Shown here: positions 6,955 to 14,143 of the stretch, piece by piece | How the letters are laid out: each line of letters begins with the position of its first letter | How positions within the stretch are numbered: position 1 is the first letter of the stretch | NCBI GenBank assembly: GCA_964442745.1 | Contig: CAYUAI010000079.1 | Coordinates: 1-17,967, forward strand | Direction: 5' to 3' | Length of the DNA: 17,967 bases | DNA from: CAYUAI01 sp964442745 | GTDB taxonomy: Bacteria; Pseudomonadota; Gammaproteobacteria; S012-40 | Notes under the pieces: generated by a model | Databases searched by the model: none | The model's input: only the letters and a program-made list of their open reading frames with translations | Told to the model about the DNA's origin: nothing | Made by a program: the position numbers and the translations under genes

Positions 6955-7071
6955 ATGTTCAAGGTGAAAAAACACTTCAGAGGCGAAAGCACACGAGTCA
7001 TCATTGTTTTTATGTTCGTGTTGTTTTTCTATGCCAGCCTTGCGGGATTTGTGTTAACGCAAGCCACCTAA
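6955..7071 (+). CDS. 38-residue single-span membrane protein
   Basis: A small gene with all signs of being real: GGGAG ribosome site 5 nt before the ATG, a well-formed product and an intrinsic terminator directly after its stop codon. The protein has a basic cytoplasmic N-terminus (MFKVKKHFRGESTR) and one membrane helix (VIIVFMFVLFFYASLAGFVL), ending QAT. The positive-inside rule predicts N-in, C-out. It sits 173 bp after flgT, with AT-rich sequence between that may contain its own promoter; the -10/-35 boxes are not clear enough to name. No family recognised. It could be a small regulatory subunit of a membrane complex, which is a guess from size alone. Confidence 0.68.
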   Translation: MFKVKKHFRGESTRVIIVFMFVLFFYASLAGFVLTQAT

Positions 7072-7121
7072 AAAAAAGCCCCATAGAGCCAACTCAAATG
7101 TTGTCTATACGGGGCTTTTTG
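7072..7121 (+). terminator. Strong rho-independent terminator after the 38-residue gene
   Basis: AAAAAGCCCC pairs with GGGGCTTTTT, and the stem continues with ATAGA/TCTAT and CAAC/GTTG around a TCAAAT loop, with a 2-nt bulge. The A-run before and the T-run after make it work in both directions. It closes the transcript of the small membrane protein. Confidence 0.88.
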
Positions 7122-7210
7122 CTTATTGCTCCATCTAACGCTTACAATCCTCGAAGCCAATTAATTTCACCGGGTTATACAAGAGGCAAGACTTAACCGC
7201 TCAAATGGGT

Positions 7211-7375
7211 GAAAAACCGACATTGAGTCGCCTATCATTTAATCTCACTTGATCCTTGATTCCACAGAAATTTTTCGTCAGTCGACCATACAACAACGTA
7301 TGGCCTCCTCCAGAAAAACCCCGGTGAAATCAATTCTCATCGCGATTTTCAAACGCTAGGCGGCCCAGTGTCGGG
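7211..7375. repeat. Dispersed structured repeat, copy A
   Basis: About 165 bp that aligns along its whole length with 8445-8610 in the same orientation, at roughly 65-70 percent identity by eye. Shared blocks include CAGAAAAA, ATCGCGATT/TGCGATTG and the end AAACGCTAGG/AAACGTTAGC. Both copies keep a hairpin CATAC-loop-GTATG (here 7287-7302), although the loop sequence differs. Its right end overlaps the 3' end of the DUF445 gene and contains that gene's stop codon. Confidence 0.65.
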
Positions 7376-8099
7376 AAAAACTCATAAAAAAACCAATAAG
7401 CCCTCCAAATACCCCGCCCCAAACCACCAGCCAACCCAAATGCTGTTTTATCATTCGTTGCACCATTTGTTTCACTAATTGCGGAGTGAGTTCGTCCAGG
7501 CGCTTATCAACCACCTGCTCGATTTTTTTAATCATGTCATCCGTTAACTTATTAGCATCTAAGCTCGCAGCAATGCCACGTTGAAATGATGCCGTATTCG
7601 TCATCTCGATGAGTGTACTTTTTATCTTCTCAATCACCGGTTGTTTTAAGGGCTGCAAGGCCTCTGCCCCACCCACCATGCCCAACATCCCACCAAATGA
7701 CGAATTCATAATTGCATCAACCAAATTATTAAATAACTTGTCATAATCTAGCGTCTCAATCAATGGCTCAGGCCGAAAAACTTCAACCAGCACTTGTTCC
7801 TCTTCTTCAATGAATCGCCGCATATTATCTTTTGTAAAAAATTGCTCCATAATCAATATCTTAATTGATGATTTAAAGGCTTCAAAACGATTTGGGATAA
7901 CCCCAGATCCATATAATAGCGGCACACGTTCAAACAACATATAAACGGCTAACCAATTAGTCATGGCGCCCGATAAGGCGAACACACCAATAGAAAATAT
8001 TTGCACTTGATAGGCTGTAGGAAAACATCCAATAATGACTAAGCCCAAAGCCACTAAATTAGTTCCTGCACTTTTATTAAACTCAATTGTTTTCAACAT
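7356..8099 (-). CDS. DUF445 family inner-membrane protein
   Basis: 247 residues from the ATG at 8099; an ATG ten codons upstream (8129) is also open, but the conserved protein begins near LKTIEFNKSAGTNLV. Two N-terminal membrane segments (GTNLVALGLVIIGCFPTAY and IFSIGVFALSGAMTNWLAV) are followed by the family block NWLAVYMLFERVP and GVIPNRFEAFKSSIKILI. A long soluble helical region comes next, and a C-terminal membrane helix (LGWLVVWGGVFGGLIGFF) closes it. DUF445 proteins have no settled function; they are predicted to be anchored at both ends with a helical cytoplasmic or periplasmic middle. The last codons (SRHWAA-stop) are supplied by the right end of repeat copy A, so the original C-terminus may have been different by a few residues. 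Confidence 0.82.
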   Translation of the reverse strand: MLKTIEFNKSAGTNLVALGLVIIGCFPTAYQVQIFSIGVFALSGAMTNWLAVYMLFERVPLLYGSGVIPNRFEAFKSSIKILIMEQFFTKDNMRRFIEEEEQVLVEVFRPEPLIETLDYDKLFNNLVDAIMNSSFGGMLGMVGGAEALQPLKQPVIEKIKSTLIEMTNTASFQRGIAASLDANKLTDDMIKKIEQVVDKRLDELTPQLVKQMVQRMIKQHLGWLVVWGGVFGGLIGFFMSFSRHWAA

Positions 8100-8129
8100 A
8101 ATTCGCTCTAATAAAAATAATACACCCAT

Positions 8130-8444
8130 TAATTATCATTGTAATAATGCTCACCTGATATACAAAATATGGCCAGTGAAAAGCCTATTTTTAACATCCC
8201 ATCAAATCTAGGTTTCAATAAAATACAATCTAAAATGCCTCCGATGATGAATTATTCCCCTGATTGATATAAAATAAATACCATAGCAAACATAAATTAT
8301 TAGCCTACACTTCTCGTCAAGACATATGGAACCTTGGTTATTAACGTCAAGCTTTACCATCGTGGACAATTCATACCACAAATAACACGGACGTTTGAAT
8401 TTTGTTTTTTTATAGTGTACCGTGAAAATCAAAGCATCATGCTT
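8130..8444. other. Gene-free interval upstream of the DUF445 gene
   Basis: AT-rich spacer with no credible gene. A 96-codon minus-strand frame (8208-8498) begins inside repeat copy B and reads out of it, with no family resemblance and no ribosome site, so it is left out. The promoter of the DUF445 gene should lie within 8100-8200, but no clear boxes were found. Confidence 0.4.
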
Positions 8445-8610
8445 GAAACCAACATTGGAGAGCCTATCCGTTGACCTCGCTTGAGACCTAAATCCCACAG
8501 GGACTTTTCTTCAGTAGGCCATACAACCCGTATGAGTCACCGTCAGAAAAAGCCTTGGGCCATCGATTTTCGCTGCGATTGTCAAACGTTAGCCTGTCCA
8601 ATGCCGGTGA
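8445..8610. repeat. Dispersed structured repeat, copy B
   Basis: Second copy of the element at 7211-7375, same orientation and length. It retains the CATAC/GTATG hairpin (8520-8534) with a different loop (AACCC). It lies fully between genes here. Read on the minus strand it has a short open stretch containing MGFRSQARSTDRLSNVG, reminiscent of spurious small proteins annotated from repeats in related genomes. Confidence 0.65.
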
Positions 8611-8636
8611 CAATAATAACAATTTTTTATATTAGA

Positions 8637-8673
8637 AACGTGTAAAAAATAATTAACTTATTTTTTACACGTT
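8637..8673. promoter_or_regulatory. 16-bp perfect palindrome upstream of the lipoprotein gene
   Basis: AACGTGTAAAAAATAA, loop TTAAC, then the exact reverse complement. The second arm ends 31 bp before the lipoprotein ATG. The T-run in the right arm could make it an attenuator or a terminator for transcription arriving from the left; equally it could be an operator. The end lies next to repeat copy B. Confidence 0.55.
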
Positions 8674-8704
8674 ATTTAGGGTTTAATTGTTGGAGGCAGA
8701 ATAA

Positions 8705-9229
8705 ATGATACGTACAAACTATCTTGGCAGTTCTCTATGCCTAGCACTACTGTGCATGGCAATCTGGTTGTCTGGCTGCGCATCAAAAGGACAAGAATTA
8801 GCGCAAACCGAAACAAAAGCCGAAGAGAAAATTGAACAAACCGTGCAAATTGTTGAACCGACATCCCCAATAACCAGCGATACGCAAGCCACAGAAGTCT
8901 CACCTGCCGTCACTCCAGACGTAACAGCCATGCCTGAAACCCAAGAAGAAGACATTAAGCAAGGCACTTATACCAGCGTGATACAAAAAATTGGCGACAA
9001 CCCGTTGACGCTCTACTGGAGTGGTGACCAAACCTATACCTTTTACATTGGCGGACTCATGGAGGCAAAATACAAACCTGGTGATGGTTTAATGATACGG
9101 GAAGACAAAGACGATGCCGGTGTAGTATGTAACTTCTCGGATGACGGTAAATTATCCGCTGAGGCCAGCGCACAAAAACAAAAATGCGGTGACCTGATGT
9201 TTGCCTTGGATCAGCAATTAACAGATTAA
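8705..9229 (+). CDS. Lipoprotein of unknown function
   Basis: 174 residues with a textbook lipoprotein signal: IRTNYLGSS, a hydrophobic core and the lipobox LSGC, giving lipidated Cys25. Residues 27-85 are rich in Glu, Thr, Pro and Ala and probably form a flexible linker. A compact C-terminal domain of about 85 residues starts at GTYTSVIQKIGDNPLTLYW and contains two cysteines (VVCNF and KQKCGD) that may pair. A GGAGG ribosome site lies 7 nt upstream. Asp at +2 is absent (Ala instead), so sorting to the outer membrane is expected. No family recognised. It stands alone, with a palindrome in front and a repeat region behind. Confidence 0.75.
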   Translation: MIRTNYLGSSLCLALLCMAIWLSGCASKGQELAQTETKAEEKIEQTVQIVEPTSPITSDTQATEVSPAVTPDVTAMPETQEEDIKQGTYTSVIQKIGDNPLTLYWSGDQTYTFYIGGLMEAKYKPGDGLMIREDKDDAGVVCNFSDDGKLSAEASAQKQKCGDLMFALDQQLTD

Positions 9230-9250
9230 ATCTTCACTCAATCGACATTA

Positions 9251-9307
9251 GAGCGCCTAGTAAATAATAGGGACTGGCAAATACAATCACTTCCTTGTTT
9301 GGCGCTC
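9251..9307. repeat. Long-range inverted repeat GAGCGCC/GGCGCTC after the lipoprotein gene
   Basis: GAGCGCC at 9251-9257 is the exact reverse complement of GGCGCTC at 9301-9307, 43 nt apart. It begins 21 bp after the lipoprotein stop and its right arm sits inside the short repeat shared with the right window edge. It could fold in the lipoprotein mRNA tail. Confidence 0.4.
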
Positions 9308-9312
9308 AGATT
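9285..9312 (+). repeat. 28-bp repeat shared with the transposase remnant's flank, copy 1
   Basis: AATCACTTCCTTGTTTGGCG continues to CTCAGATT and matches 17894-17921 at 25 of 28 positions. The flanks are weakly similar for another 15-20 bp on the left. At the other site it follows the deleted transposase gene, so this copy may be a solo end of the same element. Confidence 0.5.
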
Positions 9313-9471
9313 TCGATTGACGACTAAAGGAATTTAAGGAGTAGAATAACGCATGGAACCGTTATCGAGACAAAGCCGACGACTGCACGGAAGCAGGAGC
9401 TAGGGCGGCTCAGGAGACAAAGCCGAGAGACCTGGCCAAACTGGGAAATGATTGCATTGCCAATTTTCACC
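9313..9471. other. GC-rich gene-free interval with a 13-bp direct repeat
   Basis: GAGACAAAGCCGA occurs at 9367-9379 and again at 9414-9426. Between them the sequence (CACGGAAGCAGGAGCTAGGG and following) is clearly more GC-rich than its surroundings and can form a small CGGCT/AGCCG hairpin. No open frame here looks like protein. It may be a decayed mobile element end or an RNA, but neither can be shown. Confidence 0.3.
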
Positions 9472-10650
9472 TTACGCCGTATCTACGCTAGGGTCAAAAA
9501 AACAGTATTGATTGCGTCCTTTGTGTTTTGCCCTATACATCGCAATATCAGCATAACGAAGCAAAGTACTGATACTATCCCCATGTGTTGGATACAATGC
9601 GACGCCAATACTTCCTGTCACAGGAAATTCTTTATCCGCAAACGAAACAGGTTGATTGATTCGTTCAATAATACGGCGTGCAATGAATTTCACATTCACT
9701 TCGCCTTTGACATCTTCCAATAACACCATAAATTCATCACCGCCCAAACGAATCGCTTCATTGGACTTATGCATGACTGTATCCGTCTGCCTAATGGACA
9801 CACGCAAACGATCCGCCACAGAAATCAATAATCGATCGCCAGCATCATGCCCATATTCATCGTTTATTCCCTTAAAATTATCCAGATCAATTAACATGAC
9901 GGCCATCTGTGAACCATAACGTTCACACCTCGCCAGTACTTTTTCAGCATTCTCATAAAACCAACGTCGGTTTGCCAAGCCCGTGAGAGGATCAAAATAA
10001 GCCAGGCTTTCAAGCCGTTGATTGGCTAAAGAGAGGTCTTTTATCAGTTGATTATTCTTCAAATCCATTTCGATCTTTTTACGCAGATTACCATAATATC
10101 GATGCACCGTAACTAAGAGCATGACCGTATAAACAATCGCCACCCAGAAGAAATGCATCCCTAGGTCTTCGACCTCAAATAGCGACCAATAGTAGACCCT
10201 GGCTAAGGGCGGAACTGAGAAGGCATAATAAATAGGCAGGTATATTGCGTTGGTTGGCATTGAGGCAACAGGCATTCCTACGAGAATAATCATAAGAAAA
10301 AGCTGATGATATAACGGCATTGACGCAGAATCTAAGAAGGCAATGCTGCTCCAACTCAGGCCGGCGGCAAAAGCACCCAACATGTACTTTCTGGTCCATT
10401 GTGACAATTCACTCGCTGGCACATCTGTTTGACGGCGCCAAGCGTACGTTAATGCCAGTCGAATAAGGGTAATGAATGAAAATAGACCAATCCAAAGATA
10501 CCATGACAATATTGAGACATGACCATAAATCACCGAAGCCGCCGCTAACGCAACGGCCTGACTTGCCAATAAAGTTAACGTACTGCTACCATACAGCTGC
10601 TTAACAAGTTCCTGATTAACACAGGCCGCCTCATCACCTACCTGATTCAA
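9472..10650 (-). CDS. Membrane-bound diguanylate cyclase (GGDEF)
   Basis: 392 residues if translation begins at TTG 10650, which has the strong site AAGGAGAGG 4 nt upstream. The longer frame from TTG 10668 would put that site inside the gene. Six hydrophobic segments span about residues 25-185, followed by a short coiled linker and a GGDEF domain from about 215 to 385. The active site RLGGDEF is intact (about 303-307), and the substrate and metal residues DLDNFKGINDEYGHDAGD are all present. The enzyme should make cyclic di-GMP from two GTP at the inner membrane, in response to a signal sensed by the membrane part. The inhibitory-site motif RQTD is present but lies seven residues further from GGDEF than the usual spacing. 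It follows the SDR gene by 67 bp and may be the last gene of the same operon. In this organism it may link c-di-GMP to motility. Confidence 0.88.
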   Translation of the reverse strand: MNQVGDEAACVNQELVKQLYGSSTLTLLASQAVALAAASVIYGHVSILSWYLWIGLFSFITLIRLALTYAWRRQTDVPASELSQWTRKYMLGAFAAGLSWSSIAFLDSASMPLYHQLFLMIILVGMPVASMPTNAIYLPIYYAFSVPPLARVYYWSLFEVEDLGMHFFWVAIVYTVMLLVTVHRYYGNLRKKIEMDLKNNQLIKDLSLANQRLESLAYFDPLTGLANRRWFYENAEKVLARCERYGSQMAVMLIDLDNFKGINDEYGHDAGDRLLISVADRLRVSIRQTDTVMHKSNEAIRLGGDEFMVLLEDVKGEVNVKFIARRIIERINQPVSFADKEFPVTGSIGVALYPTHGDSISTLLRYADIAMYRAKHKGRNQYCFFDPSVDTA

Positions 10651-10717
10651 TCGTCCTCTCCTTATCAATGTATGGATAGATTCATTTCGACGGCTGGCTG
10701 GTAACGCATTCCCAAGC

Positions 10718-11437
10718 CTATTGTTTCTTTTTAAAATCGATGACTTTTTTCAGCGGCGACAAATTAATTTCATCAAACGCGGTACCCGACCGGGTCTGAA
10801 GTATCATTTCAACCAGATCAGCAATATCTTCGGGTGTGACAAAATTACTTTCATCCGCACCTGGCGAAAAAGCTAAATCATCAAAAAAAGCGGTGCGTAC
10901 CATCCCTGGATTAATCAAACTCACGCGCACCCCGGCACTGCCACATTCATCACGCAAGGCTTGAGTAAAACCGCGTAACGCAAATTTACTCGCACAATAA
11001 ATACTCCCTTTACGACTTCCCTTTAATGCGGCTTCCGAACCGACCACAATAATATCGCCTCGTCCTTTTCGTTTTAAATCGGGCAACACCGATTTGACCA
11101 CAAAGGCCTGGCTAACAAAATTGACATTCATCAGATCTTGAATTTGAGCATAAGAAAACTCTTCCAAAGACCCAAACTGACCTTGTCCTGCACAGCACAC
11201 CAGACCATCAAGGTCTGGGTGTTTCGTTATCAGCCTTTTCAATTTTATGACCGTTTGGGTTAGATCAGAAAAATCAATAATTTCATGAGCAAATCCAGGG
11301 TAACCTGCTGGAAAATGGCTAAAATCGCGTGCCACTCCCAATACCCGATGACCGCCCATTAACAAACGTATAGCAATCGACTGGCCAATCCCGGAACTCG
11401 CCCCGGTCACTAACAATTTCCGTTTCGTCATGATCAT
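10718..11437 (-). CDS. Short-chain dehydrogenase/reductase (SDR)
   Basis: 239 residues if it starts at ATG 11437, which overlaps the stop of the upstream gene (TAATG); ATG 11431 two codons later is the alternative. The longer frame to 11503 lies inside the upstream gene and is rejected. Classical SDR signatures are present: the cofactor loop TGASSGIG at 11-18, the NAG-equivalent CCAGQG, catalytic Ser at about 134 (VVGSEA), and YCASK with Tyr147 and Lys151. The NADP-type preference is suggested by the Arg after the second strand (GVARD). Substrate cannot be inferred. The stop/start overlap shows translational coupling with the photoproduct-lyase-like gene. Confidence 0.88.
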   Translation of the reverse strand: MIMTKRKLLVTGASSGIGQSIAIRLLMGGHRVLGVARDFSHFPAGYPGFAHEIIDFSDLTQTVIKLKRLITKHPDLDGLVCCAGQGQFGSLEEFSYAQIQDLMNVNFVSQAFVVKSVLPDLKRKGRGDIIVVGSEAALKGSRKGSIYCASKFALRGFTQALRDECGSAGVRVSLINPGMVRTAFFDDLAFSPGADESNFVTPEDIADLVEMILQTRSGTAFDEINLSPLKKVIDFKKKQ

Positions 11438-12435
11438 TACCCACGATACTGACAAGGAAAAAATTTTTCTTGCGGAATGTAGTTTAAAATTTGTTGTTGA
11501 CAAAAAGTTAACAACGCTTGCTCCAGATCGGCCTCATAAGCCACCATCCCAGCCTGACTTTGTAACGGCCCGGCAAACAATTTTTCATACGGATAGAGTT
11601 TCACAACATTACGAAAATAACTCTCCGGCAAACGAAATGCGCCTAAACTCACCGAATGCAAATTATCCAGCTTGATCTGTTGAAAAACCATCGCAAAAAA
11701 CGATTGATAAATTTCCGAAAAATTCTCATGATATATCAAGGGATCGAACCGCAAGCCAATATTCCAGCCCTGGGCTTGCAATTTAGCTAACGATTCCAGA
11801 CGACGCGGTAATGATGGCGCTTTATGTTCCAGTGCCTGGGCAATCGGATCCGGTGATAAACTATAAGCCACAACACAATTCTCAACCGGGGGCTGCTCCA
11901 ATAATTTTCGGATTTGAGTGCTCTTAGTACGCAACTCTAACCAAGCCTGAGGATGCTTGCGAAACAGCGGCATAAAAAAATCTAAAAACTGGGTCACCGG
12001 TTCCAAGGCTAAACTGTCACAATCATACCCTGAAAAATAATAACTGTCTGTCTCCAGTGTTTGCTGACAATGGGCCACGATATCATCGGCATAATCTTCG
12101 TAATTCACAAACAGCACATAATGCGCGGAACGGTACATCCCTTGTAAAAAACAATATCGACAATCGTACAGACAATTCAACATATGGGAAAAATAAAAAT
12201 TTTGGGTCCCACCAATGCCATAACCCTCCGGGGCCGGCAACACAAAATTTTTATGTTTTTTCGCCAAAATCAACGCGGGTTGTTGTTTTTGCAAACGGAA
12301 GTTTTGTGATTTTTTATTAAAGATTTCACCATAACGATAACAAGTAATACGTTCCGCGTTAGGAAACCGCTCACAGATGTTCATCACCCGAGGATGATGC
12401 TTAATTTCCTCTTCAATGTAAATGCTATCGATCAT
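11437..12435 (-). CDS. Spore-photoproduct-lyase-like radical SAM protein
   Basis: 332 residues. Radical SAM cluster motif CLYDCRYC (Cys88, Cys92, Cys95) binds the 4Fe-4S centre. The region before it (YGEIFNKKSQNFRLQKQQPA then LILAKK) matches the N-terminal block of Bacillus SplB. A cysteine at 139 (SGYDCDS), 44 residues after the third cluster cysteine, sits where the hydrogen-donor Cys141 of SplB is found. The bacillary enzyme repairs the thymine photoproduct of spore DNA. Homologues in non-sporulating proteobacteria are known but lack a settled substrate. It starts 5 bp after the nucleosidase stop and overlaps the SDR start, so it is in one operon. The reaction is either DNA photoproduct repair or a related radical reaction on a nucleoside-like substrate; the second is suggested by its neighbours but not shown. 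Confidence 0.85.
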   Translation of the reverse strand: MIDSIYIEEEIKHHPRVMNICERFPNAERITCYRYGEIFNKKSQNFRLQKQQPALILAKKHKNFVLPAPEGYGIGGTQNFYFSHMLNCLYDCRYCFLQGMYRSAHYVLFVNYEDYADDIVAHCQQTLETDSYYFSGYDCDSLALEPVTQFLDFFMPLFRKHPQAWLELRTKSTQIRKLLEQPPVENCVVAYSLSPDPIAQALEHKAPSLPRRLESLAKLQAQGWNIGLRFDPLIYHENFSEIYQSFFAMVFQQIKLDNLHSVSLGAFRLPESYFRNVVKLYPYEKLFAGPLQSQAGMVAYEADLEQALLTFCQQQILNYIPQEKFFPCQYRG

Positions 12436-12440
12436 CGCGT

Positions 12441-13253
12441 TTATAATAATCCAGGAAGATTTTTTAATTTTTGTTCTAAATGGCGCATGACGTCCGAGGC
12501 GCTTTTAACAGCCTGGCCCGATAAAGTATCACGGATGGATGTGGTGGGAAAAAAGGCTTGCCAGCGTTGTAATATACGTACCAACTGCATACGTTGATAG
12601 TGACTGAATTTCCATTGGGCCAATAACACAGTCAATTCTTGAGGCATTTGTACACTTTCAGCTAATGACTGTTGCAGTACCAATAACTGATGGATCAATT
12701 CATCAATTATTGGCAAACTGTCGTTTATCAATGAAGCCACCCACTTTTTATCCATTTGTTCTGCGGTATGGTCTTTGTTATCCGAAACCACCTTAAAGCA
12801 ATGCACCAATTCTGCAGGGCTAAAACGCGTCGCTGTTAAAAAATATGCAGACGCTTCCATGTCATAATACACGATCGGTTGATATTCATGGCACGGACAA
12901 TCCCTCGTTTCTAACCACCCGGTGCGCCCCCGATAAGAAAAAACCCGCACCGGATACATCGACGTGGCGGTGGCTTGATCAACGATTTTATTGATTAATA
13001 CCGTGCTACCTAAGGGTGCATCATAATGACCCGCAATCCCCACATTCAGGTTAGCGGTAGACGCTGGCAAATCAAATCGCCCATAGAGATAAGCCACTGC
13101 CGCCGCCATCGCCTGTTTGCCTAAGCCGGTCACTACCACACGTAATTGATCCTTTTCATAAACCTGAAAAGGATGATGCAGAATATTTTTAAGTTGATAA
13201 AACGCGATGATCGGTTTCGCTTCACAAGCAAGCGCACAAAATAGCTGCAACAT
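12441..13253 (-). CDS. Nucleoside phosphorylase/nucleosidase superfamily protein
   Basis: 270 residues. The PNP/UDP/MTAN fold is indicated by an N-terminal strand with CALACEAKPI, the substrate strand VVVTGLGKQAMAAAV, the phosphate/ribose loop NVGIAGHYDAPLGS followed by INKIVDQAT, the ribose-binding YYDMEASAYF, and KVVSDNKDH, in which the aspartate lies where the base-protonating Asp is expected. The final 70-80 residues beyond the fold are an extra helical region of unknown purpose. Members of the family hydrolyse or phosphorolyse 5'-methylthioadenosine, S-adenosylhomocysteine, 5'-deoxyadenosine or adenosylhopane. Beside a radical SAM protein, removal of 5'-deoxyadenosine is an attractive guess but is inference. 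It begins 2 bp after the glycosyltransferase stop. Confidence 0.82.
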   Translation of the reverse strand: MLQLFCALACEAKPIIAFYQLKNILHHPFQVYEKDQLRVVVTGLGKQAMAAAVAYLYGRFDLPASTANLNVGIAGHYDAPLGSTVLINKIVDQATATSMYPVRVFSYRGRTGWLETRDCPCHEYQPIVYYDMEASAYFLTATRFSPAELVHCFKVVSDNKDHTAEQMDKKWVASLINDSLPIIDELIHQLLVLQQSLAESVQMPQELTVLLAQWKFSHYQRMQLVRILQRWQAFFPTTSIRDTLSGQAVKSASDVMRHLEQKLKNLPGLL

Positions 13254-13255
13254 AT

Positions 13256-14101
13256 TTAACCTAAATATTGATTGATCATTTGAGTATAATGTATCACTTC
13301 TTGCTGCTTATCACGTTTTTGCGCCCCTTTTAGATAAATTTTCGCTTTTTTAATTAACACATTACGGGCCAATACCCACTGCTCAGCCGTCAGCGCTGTT
13401 CGTTCCATCAACCTCTGCAAAGCTTGCATTCGAAAACGGTCCATCCCCCAGTGCTGTTGTGATAATTGATCTGGGTGTCCTCCGTACTTGACAATTAAAG
13501 GCGTTTCAATATAAAGCACCGGAAATTTAGCACAAATTCTGAGCCATAAATCGTAATCTTCACAAGCGGGCAATAAAGGATCAAACAACCCTACTTGCTC
13601 AAACAGCGTATAATGAATCATCACCGACGACGGTGAAATGACACACAAAGGCAAACATTTTTCAAAAATCCAACCGCCGCTTTTTACATGCTTTTTCATC
13701 GCATTGACGCGTACCCCGTTACGTATCCAAATCTCTTCACTGTGACAAATCAAGAACTGGCTATGAGCCGATAGCGCTTTTTGCTGTTGTTGTAGCTTAT
13801 TTGGCAACCACTCATCATCAGAATCCAATAACGCAATCCATTCCCCTGTAGCCACGTTGATCGCTGTATTACGAGCCTGGCTAACGCCCGCGTTTTGCTG
13901 AACAATCAACTCAACGGCCGGAAATTCGCGGCCTACCATGGCGGCGCTATTATCGCTGGAACCATCATCAATGACAATCACCTGATCAGCCGCTAGACGC
14001 TGCGCGAAAACGGATGATAATGCACGTTGTAACAGTGGATTTCGATTATACGTTGGAATAATTACGCTAATGCTATTTTTTTTTCTTTCACTCAAGCCCA
14101 T
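13256..14101 (-). CDS. Family 2 glycosyltransferase
   Basis: 281 residues. GT-A fold markers: ISVIIPTYNR at 11-20, IDDGSSDNS at 44-52 for nucleotide-sugar binding, LLDSDDEW at 91-98 for the metal-binding DxD, and the acceptor-side ACEDYDLWLR, whose acid is the usual catalytic base. No membrane helices, so it acts in the cytoplasm or at the membrane surface. The start ATG has AAAGGA 5 nt upstream. It is the first gene of the minus-strand operon that includes the nucleosidase, the photoproduct-lyase-like protein and the SDR. Acceptor and sugar are unknown. The gene is divergent from the DUF1853 pseudogene with about 40 bp between starts. Confidence 0.88.
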   Translation of the reverse strand: MGLSERKKNSISVIIPTYNRNPLLQRALSSVFAQRLAADQVIVIDDGSSDNSAAMVGREFPAVELIVQQNAGVSQARNTAINVATGEWIALLDSDDEWLPNKLQQQQKALSAHSQFLICHSEEIWIRNGVRVNAMKKHVKSGGWIFEKCLPLCVISPSSVMIHYTLFEQVGLFDPLLPACEDYDLWLRICAKFPVLYIETPLIVKYGGHPDQLSQQHWGMDRFRMQALQRLMERTALTAEQWVLARNVLIKKAKIYLKGAQKRDKQQEVIHYTQMINQYLG

Positions 14102-14143
14102 GATATCCTTTAGCGATTAAAATTATTGGCCACCGCTTACCGC

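Noticed and set aside
8208..8498. 96-codon minus-strand frame
   Set aside because: It starts inside repeat copy B, has no ribosome site, and the rest of its product shows no domain or composition of a real protein.
11430..12597. Several plus-strand frames of 65-90 codons opposite the SPL-like and nucleosidase genes
   Set aside because: All lie antisense to well-supported genes and show no domain features.
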